A stretch of DNA of 64,000 nt from AP-15 sp963785565 (GCA_963785565.1 CAWAVV010000007.1:1-64000), one strand, 5' to 3'. Shown: positions 44,051 through 53,123, counted from the stretch's first letter. A program made the numbers and translations. The notes: a model not told the origin generated them from the letters alone.

Positions 44051-44515
44051 ATGGAGATCACCGATCTGATCACGCCGCAAAGCGTGGTGCCGCAATTGCG
44101 TGCGGCAAATAAGCGGCAGGCTCTGCAGGAACTCGCCAAACGTGCTGCCGCGATGACCGGGGTTCACGAGCGGACGATTTATGATGTGCTGATCGAGCGC
44201 GAGCGCTTGGGCACCACCGGTATCGGTATGGGGATCGGCATCCCGCACGGAAAGCTCCCCGGGCTCGGCAAGCTCTACGGCATCTTCGCCCGGCTGGAGC
44301 GCCCCATCCCGTTCGAGGCGATTGACGACCAGCCGGTAGACCTGATCTTTCTGCTGCTGGCCCCGGAAACCGCGGGTGCGGACCATCTGAAGGCGCTGGC
44401 TCGCGTCTCGCGGCTGTTGCGCGACCGGGCCGTGTGCGACAAGTTGAGAGGTACGGACAACGCCGACGCGCTCTACGCCCTTCTGACCGATTTCACCGCC
44501 AGCGACGCCGCCTGA
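44051..44515 (+). CDS. ptsN: PTS IIA-like nitrogen regulatory protein PtsN
   Basis: A 154-residue EIIA-Ntr protein, phosphoryl acceptor of the nitrogen PTS, which ties nitrogen and potassium status to regulation. Motifs: ITDLITPQSVVPQLRAANKR, TGIGMGIGIPHGKLPGLGKL with the phosphorylated His, FARLERPIPFEAIDDQPVDL and HLKALARVSRLLRD. The ATG at 44051 is the natural start even though the frame is open further upstream. Convergent with the DUF1150 gene, with 4 bases between the stops. Confidence 0.95.
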   Translation: MEITDLITPQSVVPQLRAANKRQALQELAKRAAAMTGVHERTIYDVLIERERLGTTGIGMGIGIPHGKLPGLGKLYGIFARLERPIPFEAIDDQPVDLIFLLLAPETAGADHLKALARVSRLLRDRAVCDKLRGTDNADALYALLTDFTASDAA

Positions 44516-44519
44516 CCGG

Positions 44520-44735
44520 TTAGTGCACGCTCACTGGTTCGAGATCGTGCTGCCGCACGGTCACAAAGGCGACGTCGCGATTGGATAGCATTGCGATCTG
44601 CGTGCCATCCGCGGCATGCACGGCGTAGCCGGTTGTGCCATCGACCACAACCGCCTTGATGTAGGCGAGATCCTGCATTCCGAACAGCGCCAACTCGCGC
44701 GCCGACATCTGCTTTATCCGCTCGATCCTGTCCAT
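44520..44735 (-). CDS. DUF1150 family protein
   Basis: A 71-residue protein of the alphaproteobacterial DUF1150 family (SARELALFGMQDLAYIKAVV, then YAVHAADGTQIAMLSNRDVA). Function unknown; it is almost always encoded next to a small heat-shock protein, as here, which suggests a linked role in stress. Good gaaggaaggg ribosome site before the ATG. Confidence 0.88.
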   Translation of the reverse strand: MDRIERIKQMSARELALFGMQDLAYIKAVVVDGTTGYAVHAADGTQIAMLSNRDVAFVTVRQHDLEPVSVH

Positions 44736-44750
44736 TTAATCCCTTCCTTC

Positions 44751-44780
44751 CAGCCGCGCCTTCGGCCGCGGCTGATTTTT
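44751..44780 (+). terminator. Hairpin with T run between Hsp20 and DUF1150 genes
   Basis: cagccgcg ... cgcggctg with an inner ccttcggc loop, followed on the + strand by atttttac. It would end rightward transcripts coming from ptsN. On the - strand there is no T run, so it may instead act as a processing or attenuating hairpin between the two leftward genes. Confidence 0.5.
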
Positions 44781-45219
44781 ACTCCGGTGAGCGCGTCGTC
44801 CGGCTTTCGCCGATGCTTTTGATCTCGACCGTGCGCACCTTGGTCTCGACCTCGGGACGGACGAGATCGATATGAAGGAGCCCGTTGTCGAGCCACGCGC
44901 CGTTGACCTCAATTCCTTCCGCCAGGACGAACGAGCGCTGAAATTGCCGCGCGGCGATGCCGCGATGCAGGTAGACGCGCTGCGCATCGTCGACCTGCTT
45001 GCCGCGGACCACGAGTTGGTTGTCCTCGACCGTAATCCCGAGGTCGCCCATCGTAAAGCCCGCGACCGCCAGGGTGATGCGCAGTTCATTCTCGCCGAGC
45101 TGCTCGATGTTGTAGGGCGGATAGCCGTCGCTCGAGATTTTGCTCACCCGGTCGAGCGCCCGCTCGAAATGGTCGAAGCCCAGGAGTAGGGGCGAGTTGA
45201 ACAGCGACAGCCTGGACAT
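44779..45219 (-). CDS. Small heat-shock protein, Hsp20/IbpA type
   Basis: A 146-residue alpha-crystallin-domain holdase. Visible: YPPYNIEQLGENELRITLAV, the core GITVEDNQLVVRGKQVDD, then VYLHRGIAARQFQRSFVLAE and the beta strand WLDNGLLHIDLVRPEV. It has a hydrophobic N terminus. It is paired with DUF1150 downstream. Divergent from the Tim44-like gene with a 236-base gap. A gaggagaag site precedes the ATG; no RNA thermometer could be confirmed. Confidence 0.94.
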   Translation of the reverse strand: MSRLSLFNSPLLLGFDHFERALDRVSKISSDGYPPYNIEQLGENELRITLAVAGFTMGDLGITVEDNQLVVRGKQVDDAQRVYLHRGIAARQFQRSFVLAEGIEVNGAWLDNGLLHIDLVRPEVETKVRTVEIKSIGESRTTRSPE

Positions 45220-45455
45220 CCGTTCTTCTCCTCATCGGCGAGCGAGATACCGCGGCTGGGCCCGTACGCGGCGCCCCGCCGTGGACCACATTTTCTACCC
45301 GTGATATTTGGGGCTCGGGGAACCGCCGATCAAGCGCGGGCGCGGTTTGCCCCCGAGCGGGCGACCGCGATATTCCGAACCGCTGCTTTCGCCGGGCAGG
45401 GAGCGCACCATATCCTTCGGCACGGCGATCTCCGCATCAGCAGTCGGGTGAGGCC

Positions 45456-46394
45456 ATGTCGAGACCCGGACGAAACTGGCGCGTTATCCTGGCGCTTTTC
45501 TGTTGTGCATTCCTCGCCCTGGCGCCGGCTCTTGCCGAGGCGCGAGGCGGCGGCTCGTTTGGCGGCCGGCCATCGAGCATGGGCAGCCGCGGAACGCGCA
45601 GTTGGGACAACAACGGCGCGCAGCCGCTGAACCGCAGCCTGACCCCGCAGCCCGGCCAGTCCGGCTACGCATCAGCGCCGGCCTACCCCGCTTACGGCGG
45701 CAGCCTTTTTCAGCGCCATCCGTTTCTGACCGGGCTCGCCGGCGGGCTGTTCGGCTCCTGGCTGTTCGGGCACGCCGGCAATGCCGCGACCGGCGGCGGA
45801 GCCGGATCGGCGCTCGGCGGCCTGCTGTGGATCGCGATCATCGGTTTCTTGATCTGGCTGGCGTTCCGCTTCTTCCGCCGCGCGCCAGGATCGTCGGGTT
45901 GGCCTGGCGGAGGGGGGTTCACTGCTCGCTCGGCCGGAGCAGCGGCGGCGCCGGCCGTTCGCGACCGTGGCCGCGACATCAACCTCGCCGATGCCGATCT
46001 TCAATCGTTCCAGCAGCTGCACGCGGCGATCCAGCAAGCCTGGAGCGCCGGCGATCTCGCGCGCCTCGGGCGACTGATGACCCCCGAAATGCTCAGCTAT
46101 TTCGCCGATGAGCTGACCCGCAACACGAGCCGGGGGGTGAGCAACGTCGTCTCCGATGTGCGGCTTCTCAAGGGCGAGCTGAACGAGAGCTGGGAGGAAC
46201 GCGATCGGCAATACGCCACGGCGTTTATGCGCTGGCGGGCGCTCGACTATGTCGTCCGCCTTGGCGCCGCGCCCGGAGAGCGCGGCGATGTTGTCGGCGG
46301 GGATCCCCGCACACCGGTCGAGGCCGAGGAAATATGGACCTTTGTGCGCGCGCGCGGCGGCGCCTGGTTGCTCTCCGCGATCCAGCAGGTCTGA
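45456..46394 (+). CDS. Tim44-like domain membrane protein
   Basis: A 312-residue protein with signal peptide (ALFCCAFLALAPALAEA), a Gly/Ser/Arg-rich low-complexity region, two hydrophobic stretches (LFGSWLFGHAGNAAT and LLWIAIIGFLIWLAFRFF), and a C-terminal Tim44-like domain (LQSFQQLHAAIQQAWSAGDL, LGRLMTPEMLSYFADEL, AEEIWTFVRARGGAWLLSAI). Bacterial members are membrane proteins of unclear role, with a fold shared with mitochondrial import and ribosomal proteins. Convergent with hemF. Confidence 0.88.
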   Translation: MSRPGRNWRVILALFCCAFLALAPALAEARGGGSFGGRPSSMGSRGTRSWDNNGAQPLNRSLTPQPGQSGYASAPAYPAYGGSLFQRHPFLTGLAGGLFGSWLFGHAGNAATGGGAGSALGGLLWIAIIGFLIWLAFRFFRRAPGSSGWPGGGGFTARSAGAAAAPAVRDRGRDINLADADLQSFQQLHAAIQQAWSAGDLARLGRLMTPEMLSYFADELTRNTSRGVSNVVSDVRLLKGELNESWEERDRQYATAFMRWRALDYVVRLGAAPGERGDVVGGDPRTPVEAEEIWTFVRARGGAWLLSAIQQV

Positions 46395-46415
46395 CCAAGC
46401 TGACGGAGGGTCGGG

Positions 46416-47285
46416 TCAGGGCCAAGCCGCTTCGGGGGGCAACGACATCAGGATCGCCTCGACATTACCGCCGGTCTTCAACCCGAACCGGGTGCCGCGG
46501 TCGTAAAGCAGATTGAACTCGACGTAGCGGCCGCGGCGAACGAGCTGATGGCGGCGCTGCTCATCGGTCCAAGGCAGCCGCATCCGCGGCCGCACGATCG
46601 CCGGATAGACCTCGAGGAAAGCCTCGCCGACCGAGCGGACAAAGCCGAAGTCGCGCTGCCAATCACCGCTGTCGAGATAATCGAAGAAGATCCCGCCCGC
46701 GCCGCGCGCCTCGCCCCGATGTTCGAGGAAAAAATATTCGTCGCACCAGGCCTTGAAGCGCGCGTGGCAGTCGGGGTCGTAGCCGGCGCAGGTGGCGGCG
46801 AGGGCCGCGTGAAACATCTGTTCCGCATCCGCATCCGGATAAATCGGAGTTAGATCGCTTCCGCCGCCAAACCAGGCTTTGCTGGTGACGATATGGCGGG
46901 TGTTCATATGCACCGCCGGGACCAGCGGCGAACGCATATGGGCGACAAGCGAGATCCCGCTCGCCCAAAAGCGCGGGTCCGCCGCGGCGCCTGGGATGTC
47001 GTTGCGAAACTCGGGCGAGAATTCACCCGACACCGTCGAGATGTTGACCCCGACCTTTTCGAACACGCGCCCGCGCATGGCCGAGATGGTCCCGCCGCCA
47101 CCGCCGGGGCGTTGCCACGGGGCGCGCTCGAACCGGCCAGCCGGACCATCCTCGGGACGCTCGGCGGAAAATTCGTCCTCGATTGCCTCGAACGCCGCGC
47201 AGATGTGGTCGCGCAGCGCGGAAAACCATGTTGCGGCGCGGTCGCACCGGTCGGGGTCGGGGGGAAAGGTGGCGGCTTGGCTCAT
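46416..47285 (-). CDS. hemF: Oxygen-dependent coproporphyrinogen III oxidase
   Basis: A 289-residue enzyme that oxidatively decarboxylates coproporphyrinogen III to protoporphyrinogen IX using O2. Visible: SLVAHMRSPLVPAVHMNTRH, AWFGGGSDLTPIYPDADAEQ, FKAWCDEYFFLEHRGEARGA, GIFFDYLDSGDW and GRYVEFNLLYDRGTRFGL. Catalytic His and Asp residues are kept. Its start overlaps the stop of trmL by four bases. Linked to respiration by the nearby cytochrome bc1 genes. Confidence 0.97.
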   Translation of the reverse strand: MSQAATFPPDPDRCDRAATWFSALRDHICAAFEAIEDEFSAERPEDGPAGRFERAPWQRPGGGGGTISAMRGRVFEKVGVNISTVSGEFSPEFRNDIPGAAADPRFWASGISLVAHMRSPLVPAVHMNTRHIVTSKAWFGGGSDLTPIYPDADAEQMFHAALAATCAGYDPDCHARFKAWCDEYFFLEHRGEARGAGGIFFDYLDSGDWQRDFGFVRSVGEAFLEVYPAIVRPRMRLPWTDEQRRHQLVRRGRYVEFNLLYDRGTRFGLKTGGNVEAILMSLPPEAAWP

Positions 47286-47761
47286 GGCGACGGGAACAAG
47301 CCGGTCTGTCGTAACGCTTCGGCGAGCGCCACCGCGCCGGCAAGGGCGACGTTGAGCGATCGGGCCGGCGCGCGCAAGGGGATCACTATCCGCGCCGCCG
47401 CAGCTTCGTGCACCGCCGGCGGAACCCCGGCGCTTTCCCGACCGAGCAGGATCGTATCGTTGCCCTCAAACGCAAACCGGTGCAGCGCCACGGTGCCGGA
47501 GGTCGTCATCAACAGCACCCGTGACCGAGGGTCGCGGTTCGCGAGAAACGCCTGCCACGACGCGTGGCGCACGATCGGACAGATAGCCGCATAGTCGAGC
47601 GCTGTGCGCCTGAGGCGCCGGTCGTCGAGCAAGAACCCGCATGGCTCGATCAAATCGACCGCGATCCCGAAACAGGCAGCGAGCCGCAGCAAGGCCCCGG
47701 TATTTTGCGGTATGTCCGGCTCAAATAGGGCGAGGCGCAAGCTGATCTCCGATGAAACCAC
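47282..47761 (-). CDS. trmL: tRNA (cytidine/uridine-34 2'-O)-methyltransferase
   Basis: A SPOUT-class RNA methyltransferase of about 159 residues. Visible: RLALFEPDIPQNTGALLRLA at the start, then LIEPCGFLLDDRRLRRTALD, TILLGRESAGVPPAVHEAA and IPLRAPARSLNVALAGAVAL, the knotted SAM site. The frame is open upstream to 47854, but the GTG at 47761 gives the normal family length. In relatives this gene is divergent from the petABC operon, as here. Confidence 0.9.
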   Translation of the reverse strand: MVSSEISLRLALFEPDIPQNTGALLRLAACFGIAVDLIEPCGFLLDDRRLRRTALDYAAICPIVRHASWQAFLANRDPRSRVLLMTTSGTVALHRFAFEGNDTILLGRESAGVPPAVHEAAAARIVIPLRAPARSLNVALAGAVALAEALRQTGLFPSP

Positions 47762-47930
47762 TCGACGTTCGATTTTCTTCGCGGCGTCCACATGTATTAC
47801 ACGGGTCCAGGCGACCACCGCCGTGGCGGTCATTTCTGCGGCAGTCTGTCGCATAGTTCGCCTTCTTCAACAGTATAGCTTCGCGCAACGGCTGCGGCCG
47901 GCGAACCGGCGCGGCGTGACGAGGTTCTGA

Positions 47931-48059
47931 ATGGCCGATTTGGCGCACCAGCATATTGCCGACGTGCATCCCGACCGGATCCGCCGCAATTTCGACCGTT
48001 GTCGAGACTGGGCTCAGCCGCGGCGGGGCTTGATCTGCGCCACCATCGAGATCGGCTAG
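47931..48059 (+). pseudogene. Possible 5' remnant of the Rieske gene petA
   Basis: Immediately before petB, where petA normally stands, an ATG opens 42 codons (MADLAHQHIADVHPDRIRRN). A polar head followed by an Arg-Arg and then, one frame over, ISTVVETGLSRGGA, resembles the twin-arginine leader and membrane helix of alphaproteobacterial Rieske proteins (RRDFL...). The [2Fe-2S] domain (CTHLGC, CPCHGS) is not found anywhere in this interval. This suggests a deletion of petA leaving its start. The similarity is short and the reading is tentative. Confidence 0.35.
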
Positions 48060-48068
48060 GAGAGCAAT

Positions 48069-49349
48069 GTGGCCGACACCCCTCCCCCGCCGACCAACGG
48101 GATCATCCGCTGGATCGACCATCGGCTGCCGTTTGTGGCGCTGTTGCGGCATGAGCTTTACGATTACCCAACCCCTCGCAACCTGAGCTATTGGTGGAAT
48201 TTCGGTTCTCTCGCCGGGATCATGCTGGTCGTGATGATCGTGACCGGCATCTTCCTGGCGATGCAATATACGCCGAGCGCGCAACTCGCCTTCGACTCGG
48301 TCGAGCGCATTATGCGCGACGTCAATTACGGCTGGCTGATGCGCTACGCCCACGCCAACGGCGCGTCGATGTTTTTCGCGATCGTCTACATCCATATTTT
48401 CCGGGGACTCTATTACGGCTCTTACAAGGCGCCGCGCGAATTGCTGTGGATCCTTGGCGTAATCATCCTGATATTGATGATAGCGACTGCGTTCATGGGA
48501 TACGTGCTGCCGTGGGGGCAGATGAGCTATTGGGCCGCCACCGTGATTACCAGTCTGTTTTCGGCGATCCCGCTCGTGGGCCACAGTATCGTCACGTTCT
48601 TGTGGGGCGGCTTTACCGTTGGGGATCCGACCCTGCACCGCTTTTATGCGCTGCACTATCTGCTGCCCTTTGTGATCCTGTTGGTCGTGCTGCTGCACCT
48701 GGTCGCGCTGCACCGCTTCGGCTCCAACAATCCGTTGGGCATCGACATGAAGGGCCCACAAGATTCGATCCCATTCCATCCTTATTACACGATCAAGGAT
48801 ATGTTCGGGTTGTGTGTATTTCTTCTTATCTATGCCTTCTTTATATTCTATGCGCCGAACTTTCTCGGCAACCCAGACAATTATATCCCGGCGAATCCGT
48901 TGCTGACGCCGAACCATATCGTCCCGGAATGGTATCTGCTGCCTTATTACGCGATTCTGCGCTCGATCACGTTTTCGATCTTCGGTATCCCAGCCAAGTT
49001 ACTCGGCGTGATCTGTTCGTTCGGCTCGTTGTTCATGTTGTTCATCGTGCCCTGGCTCGATACCTCGCCGGTGCGCAGCGCACGATTTCGGCCGGTCTAC
49101 AAATGGGTGTTTTGGCTGCTCGTCATTGACGTGCTGGCCTTGGGCTGGGTCGGCTTCAACCCGCCGCAGGGCATCGTCGTGAGCGTCGGCCAGATCGCCA
49201 CGCTGTATTACTACGTTCACTTCCTGATCCTGTTCCCGCTGATCGGCTGGCTCGAACGCCCGCATCCGTTGCCGACCAGCATCGCCGCCACGGTGCTCGG
49301 CGGCGCAGCGCCGTTGGGCGGCGCCGGCTCGCCGATAGAGAAAGCCTGA
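48069..49349 (+). CDS. petB: Cytochrome b of the bc1 complex
   Basis: A 426-residue full-length bacterial cytochrome b with eight hydrophobic helices. Haem-ligating His pairs lie in HANGASMFFAIVYIHIFRGL and in FYALHYLLPFVILLVVLLHL. The quinol site motif is NHIVPEWYLLPYYAILRSI (PEWY), and WGQMSYWAATVI is typical. It oxidises ubiquinol and passes electrons to cytochrome c1 and the Rieske protein. The start is GTG after ggagagcaat. petC follows one base after the stop. Confidence 0.97.
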   Translation: MADTPPPPTNGIIRWIDHRLPFVALLRHELYDYPTPRNLSYWWNFGSLAGIMLVVMIVTGIFLAMQYTPSAQLAFDSVERIMRDVNYGWLMRYAHANGASMFFAIVYIHIFRGLYYGSYKAPRELLWILGVIILILMIATAFMGYVLPWGQMSYWAATVITSLFSAIPLVGHSIVTFLWGGFTVGDPTLHRFYALHYLLPFVILLVVLLHLVALHRFGSNNPLGIDMKGPQDSIPFHPYYTIKDMFGLCVFLLIYAFFIFYAPNFLGNPDNYIPANPLLTPNHIVPEWYLLPYYAILRSITFSIFGIPAKLLGVICSFGSLFMLFIVPWLDTSPVRSARFRPVYKWVFWLLVIDVLALGWVGFNPPQGIVVSVGQIATLYYYVHFLILFPLIGWLERPHPLPTSIAATVLGGAAPLGGAGSPIEKA

Positions 49350-49350
49350 G

Positions 49351-50118
49351 ATGGTGAAATATCCGGCCGCGGTGGCGGCGCTGCTGACGATGCTGGCGCT
49401 GGCCCCCGCCGCCACCCGAGCCGACGATGAAACCCCGTCGCCGCCGCGCCAGCAATGGTCGTTCGACGGGGTTTTCGGCACTTATGATCGCGCGGCGGCG
49501 CAACGCGGTTTTCAGGTCTACAAGCAAGTCTGCTCAGCCTGTCATGCCGTCGAGCATCTGCGCTTCGGCGACCTAGCGGGGCTCGGTTATACGCCGAGCG
49601 AAATCAAGGCCATTGCCGCGAGCGACCAGGTCACCGACGGGCCTAATGATCAGGGCCAGATGTACCAGCGGCCCGGCCGGGCTTCGGATCCGATCCCCGG
49701 CCCGTTTCCGAATGTACAAGCGGCGCGTGCAGCAAACGGCGGCGCGCTCCCGCCCGACCTGTCGATGATCGTCAACGCGCGCGACGGCGGCGCCGACTAT
49801 GTCTTCGCGATCCTAAATGGTTTCAAGCCGCCGCCAGCGGGGTTCACCGTGCCGCCGGGGCGATATTACAACGAGTTTTTCCTTGGGCACCTGATCGCGA
49901 TGCCGCCGCCGCTCACCGATGGCGCAGTGACCTATGCCGACGGAACCAAGGCGACGGTGCCGCAGATGGCGCACGATGCCGCCACCTTTTTGGCCTGGGC
50001 TTCACAGCCCCAGCTCGACACCCGCCATCGTATCGGGGCCAAGGTGTTCCTGTTCCTGATTGTTGTCGTCGGTATCTTCTACGCGGCCAAGCGCAAAATC
50101 TGGACGGTCGTCCACTGA
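49351..50118 (+). CDS. petC: Cytochrome c1
   Basis: A 255-residue cytochrome c1 with a signal peptide (AALLTMLALAPAATRA). The haem site is VYKQVCSACHAVEHLRFGDL (CxxCH), and the Met ligand lies in the later FFLGHLIAMPPPLTDGAVTY. A C-terminal membrane anchor (VFLFLIVVVGIFYAAKRKIW) holds it to the complex. It takes electrons from the Rieske protein, yet no Rieske gene is seen upstream. Confidence 0.96.
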   Translation: MVKYPAAVAALLTMLALAPAATRADDETPSPPRQQWSFDGVFGTYDRAAAQRGFQVYKQVCSACHAVEHLRFGDLAGLGYTPSEIKAIAASDQVTDGPNDQGQMYQRPGRASDPIPGPFPNVQAARAANGGALPPDLSMIVNARDGGADYVFAILNGFKPPPAGFTVPPGRYYNEFFLGHLIAMPPPLTDGAVTYADGTKATVPQMAHDAATFLAWASQPQLDTRHRIGAKVFLFLIVVVGIFYAAKRKIWTVVH

Positions 50119-50125
50119 GCCTGAC

Positions 50126-51022
50126 ATGACCGCACCCGTCATCGGCATTATCGGCGGCAGCGGGCTTTACGAGATCGACGGGCTTGCCGACGTCGCATGG
50201 CGGCGGGTCGAGAGCCCGTTCGGGTCAACTTCGGATGAATTCTGCTTCGGCACGCTCGACGGCCAACCGGTCGTGTTCGTGCCGCGTCACGGCCGCGGAC
50301 ACGTGCTGCCGCCGTCAGAAATCAATTTCCGCGCCAACATCGACGCACTGAAACGCTGCGGCGTTACCGATATCGTCTCGCTTTCCGCGGTCGGCAGCCT
50401 GCGCGAGGATCTTGCGCCCGGGGATTTCGTCGTCGTCGACCAATTTATCGACCGCACATTTGCCCGGCCCAAGAGCTTCTTTGGCGCCGGCTGCGTCGCC
50501 CATGTTTCGATGGCCCATCCGGTGTGCGGCCGGATCGGCGACGCGCTGGCCACGGCCGCGGCGCCGGCCGGATTGGTGGTGAAGCGTGGCGGCACCTATC
50601 TGGTCATGGAGGGACCGCAATTTTCGACCCTTGCCGAAAGCCGGCTCTACCGATCGTGGAATTGCGACGTGATCGGAATGACCAACATGCCCGAGGCCAA
50701 GCTCGCCCGCGAGGCCGAAATGTGCTATGCGACGTTGGGCATGGTCGCCGATTACGACTGCTGGCATCCCGAGCACGACGCGGTGACGGTCGAGATGATC
50801 GTCGGCGTGCTGCTCGCCGGCGCGCAAAAGGCCAAGGCGCTGGTCCGCCGCGTCGTACCGCTCCTTGCCGCGCATACCGGCCTGTGCCCTCAGGGCTGCC
50901 GGCATGCTCTCGACCATGCGCTGATCACCGCACCTGAGCGGCGTGACCCGGTGGTGCTCGCCCGTCTCGACGCCGTCGCCGGGCGCGTGCTCGGACCGCC
51001 GATTGTTGGGGAGACCACATGA
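50126..51022 (+). CDS. mtnP: S-methyl-5'-thioadenosine phosphorylase
   Basis: A 298-residue phosphorylase that cleaves 5'-methylthioadenosine to adenine and methylthioribose 1-phosphate. Visible: IGIIGGSGLYEIDGLADVAW, FVPRHGRGHVLPPSEINFRA, VSLSAVGSLREDLAPGDFVV, YLVMEGPQFSTLAESRLYRS and VIGMTNMPEAKLAREAEMCY. It is followed by mtnA one base after the stop, so product passes straight to the next salvage step. Starts at ATG eight bases after petC. Confidence 0.95.
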   Translation: MTAPVIGIIGGSGLYEIDGLADVAWRRVESPFGSTSDEFCFGTLDGQPVVFVPRHGRGHVLPPSEINFRANIDALKRCGVTDIVSLSAVGSLREDLAPGDFVVVDQFIDRTFARPKSFFGAGCVAHVSMAHPVCGRIGDALATAAAPAGLVVKRGGTYLVMEGPQFSTLAESRLYRSWNCDVIGMTNMPEAKLAREAEMCYATLGMVADYDCWHPEHDAVTVEMIVGVLLAGAQKAKALVRRVVPLLAAHTGLCPQGCRHALDHALITAPERRDPVVLARLDAVAGRVLGPPIVGETT

Positions 51023-51023
51023 G

Positions 51024-52118
51024 ATGAACGTTGGCGGCCGGCCGATGCGCACGATCTGGCTGGCTGCTGACCGGCGCACCGTCGAGATCATCGATCAGAC
51101 CAGACTGCCGCACGAGCTGGTGATCGTCGCGCTGAGGAGTCTCGACGATGCCGCGAACGCGATCCGCACGATGCAAGTGCGCGGAGCGCCGCTGATCGGC
51201 GCCGCGGCGGCTTACGGCATGGCGCTGGCGACGCTCGCCGACGCTTCCAATTCCGCGATTGAGCGAGCGGCGGCGACGCTCGCCGCGACCCGTCCGACCG
51301 CGGTCAATCTGGGCTGGGCGCTCGGCGAAATGGAACGTGCGCTGCATGAAGTCCCGCCGCGGCGGCGGTTTGCCGCCGCCCTCACCAAGGCCGGCGAGAT
51401 CGCCGAGACCGATGTCGCGATCTGCCGCGCCATCGGCGAGCATGGCTCCCGGCTGATCGAAGAGGCATGGCGGCGCAAGGACATGAGCGGCCGTGTCGAT
51501 ATTCTGACCCATTGCAACGCCGGCTGGCTCGCCACGGTCGATTGGGGCACCGCCCTCGCCCCAATCTATCGCGCCAATGACGACGGCATCCCGGTCCATG
51601 TCTGGGTGGATGAGACCCGGCCGCGTAATCAGGGCGCCGGCCTGACCGCCTGGGAGCTCGGCCAGCACGGGGTTGCGCATACGGTCATCGTCGACAATGC
51701 GGGCGGCCATCTGATGCGGCAGGGTCTCGTCGATCTGTGTATCGTCGGCACCGACCGCACCACGGCCGGCGGCGACGTCGCCAACAAGATCGGCACCTAT
51801 CTGAAGGCGCTGGCGGCGCACGACAACGATATTCCGTTCTACGTGGCGCTACCCTCGCCGACGATCGACTGGGAGATCGAGAGCGGCGCGGCGATCCCGA
51901 TCGAACGCCGCGACAGCCGCGAGGTCACCCATATCGAAGGCTGGACCGAGGCGGGGGAGCGGGTTTCGGTGCGCTTGACCCCGGCGGGCAGCCCCGCCGA
52001 GAATTACGCCTTCGACGTGACCCCGGCACGGCTCGTCACCGCGCTGATCACCGAGCGCGGCGTCTGCCCGGCCTCGCGGTCCGGGCTGTTCTTGCTGTTT
52101 CCGGAGCGTCGCTGCTGA
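51024..52118 (+). CDS. mtnA: S-methyl-5-thioribose-1-phosphate isomerase
   Basis: A 364-residue isomerase of the eIF2B-alpha-like family making methylthioribulose 1-phosphate. Motifs: IRTMQVRGAPLIGAAAAYGM, ILTHCNAGWLATVDWGTALA with the catalytic Cys, VWVDETRPRNQGAGLTAWEL, and IVGTDRTTAGGDVANKIGTY with the catalytic Asp. With mtnP it forms the start of methionine salvage; later genes (mtnBCD, mtnK) are not in the window. Confidence 0.95.
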   Translation: MNVGGRPMRTIWLAADRRTVEIIDQTRLPHELVIVALRSLDDAANAIRTMQVRGAPLIGAAAAYGMALATLADASNSAIERAAATLAATRPTAVNLGWALGEMERALHEVPPRRRFAAALTKAGEIAETDVAICRAIGEHGSRLIEEAWRRKDMSGRVDILTHCNAGWLATVDWGTALAPIYRANDDGIPVHVWVDETRPRNQGAGLTAWELGQHGVAHTVIVDNAGGHLMRQGLVDLCIVGTDRTTAGGDVANKIGTYLKALAAHDNDIPFYVALPSPTIDWEIESGAAIPIERRDSREVTHIEGWTEAGERVSVRLTPAGSPAENYAFDVTPARLVTALITERGVCPASRSGLFLLFPERRC

Positions 52119-52153
52119 GCCGGCGGTTGCGGTAGCGCAAGGGAGCCTCTGCG

Positions 52154-53008
52154 ATGAGCGGCATCGCCGGCATCGATCACGTCATCGTCGCCGTCCGCGA
52201 TCTCGAACAGGCGCGCAGGGTGTGGGAACGGCTTGGCTTCTCGTTCTCGCCGCGCGGGCGCCATATCGGCCAGGGCACGGCCAATTACTGCATCATGTTC
52301 GCGGGCGATTTTCTCGAACTCCTCGGCATTGTCGATCCCGACGATCGCGCTCAGCATCTCGCCGCGTTTCTCTCGCAGCGCGAAGGGCCGAGGGCAGTGG
52401 CGTTCGCACCGCAAGGCGCGCCGGAGGAGGTGCGTTCGACATTGCTGCAGCGCCAGCTTCATCCCTCCGAACCGCGCGCGCTCGGCCGCCGGATGGAGCT
52501 GCCGGAGGGAGCCGTCGAGCCCCGTTTCAACCTGATCGGCTTGGCGCCGGAGGATACTCCAGGGCTGCCGGACAGCTTTATCTGCAGTCACCTGACGCCG
52601 GCGCTGATGCGTCGCCCCGAATGGCTGGCCCACCCCAACGGCGCCATCGGGCTGAGGGCGGTGCATGTCCTGGTCGAGGGCACGGCTCCGCTGCTGCCGG
52701 CCTACGATCGGCTGTTCGGGATCGTGCAGGTGACGACGACGGACGCCGTTGCGGTCGTCCATATCGGGCGGCAGCGTCTTGTCTTCAGCACGCCCGATGA
52801 TTTTCAGACAATGCATCCGGGGATCGATATCGATCCCGGATTTTCGCCGCCGGGGATTGTCGCCCTCGAACTCGGCGTCGAACGGCTCCAGCGCACGATC
52901 GACCATCTGACACAGCGGCACGTCGCGTTTGATGAGATGCCAGGCGGCGCCCTTGCCGTGCCGGCGCGCGAGGCGAGCGGCGCGGTTCTCCTGTTTAGCG
53001 AGGGCTGA
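52154..53008 (+). CDS. VOC-family (glyoxalase-like) protein
   Basis: A 284-residue protein with a glyoxalase-like N-terminal domain (GIDHVIVAVRDLEQARRVWE, RLGFSFSPRGRHIGQGTANY, FLELLGIVDPDDR) and a second partial module (VHVLVEGTAPLLPAYDRLFG). The His of IDHV and the Glu of LELLG are at metal-binding positions. It belongs to a group of VOC proteins without a proven reaction. Downstream of mtnA by 35 bases and possibly in its operon. Confidence 0.83.
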   Translation: MSGIAGIDHVIVAVRDLEQARRVWERLGFSFSPRGRHIGQGTANYCIMFAGDFLELLGIVDPDDRAQHLAAFLSQREGPRAVAFAPQGAPEEVRSTLLQRQLHPSEPRALGRRMELPEGAVEPRFNLIGLAPEDTPGLPDSFICSHLTPALMRRPEWLAHPNGAIGLRAVHVLVEGTAPLLPAYDRLFGIVQVTTTDAVAVVHIGRQRLVFSTPDDFQTMHPGIDIDPGFSPPGIVALELGVERLQRTIDHLTQRHVAFDEMPGGALAVPAREASGAVLLFSEG

Positions 53009-53123
53009 CTGGCTGCCGGCAGCGGTGCGACGTTGCGAGCTGTCCGGATCTGCAAGCCAATGCCTATAACCCTAACGCCGCGCGGCGCTTCGCGCTCGCC
53101 GCTCCGCCTGCGATAATGGGCCG

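Noticed and set aside
45220..45300. Possible ROSE-type RNA thermometer before the Hsp20 gene
   Set aside because: The leader is short and a convincing hairpin pairing the ribosome site with a UUGCU-type element was not found.
47721..48917. A 398-codon leftward open frame over petB
   Set aside because: Antisense to conserved cytochrome b; composition (Asp/Arg/His-rich) is that of a shadow frame.
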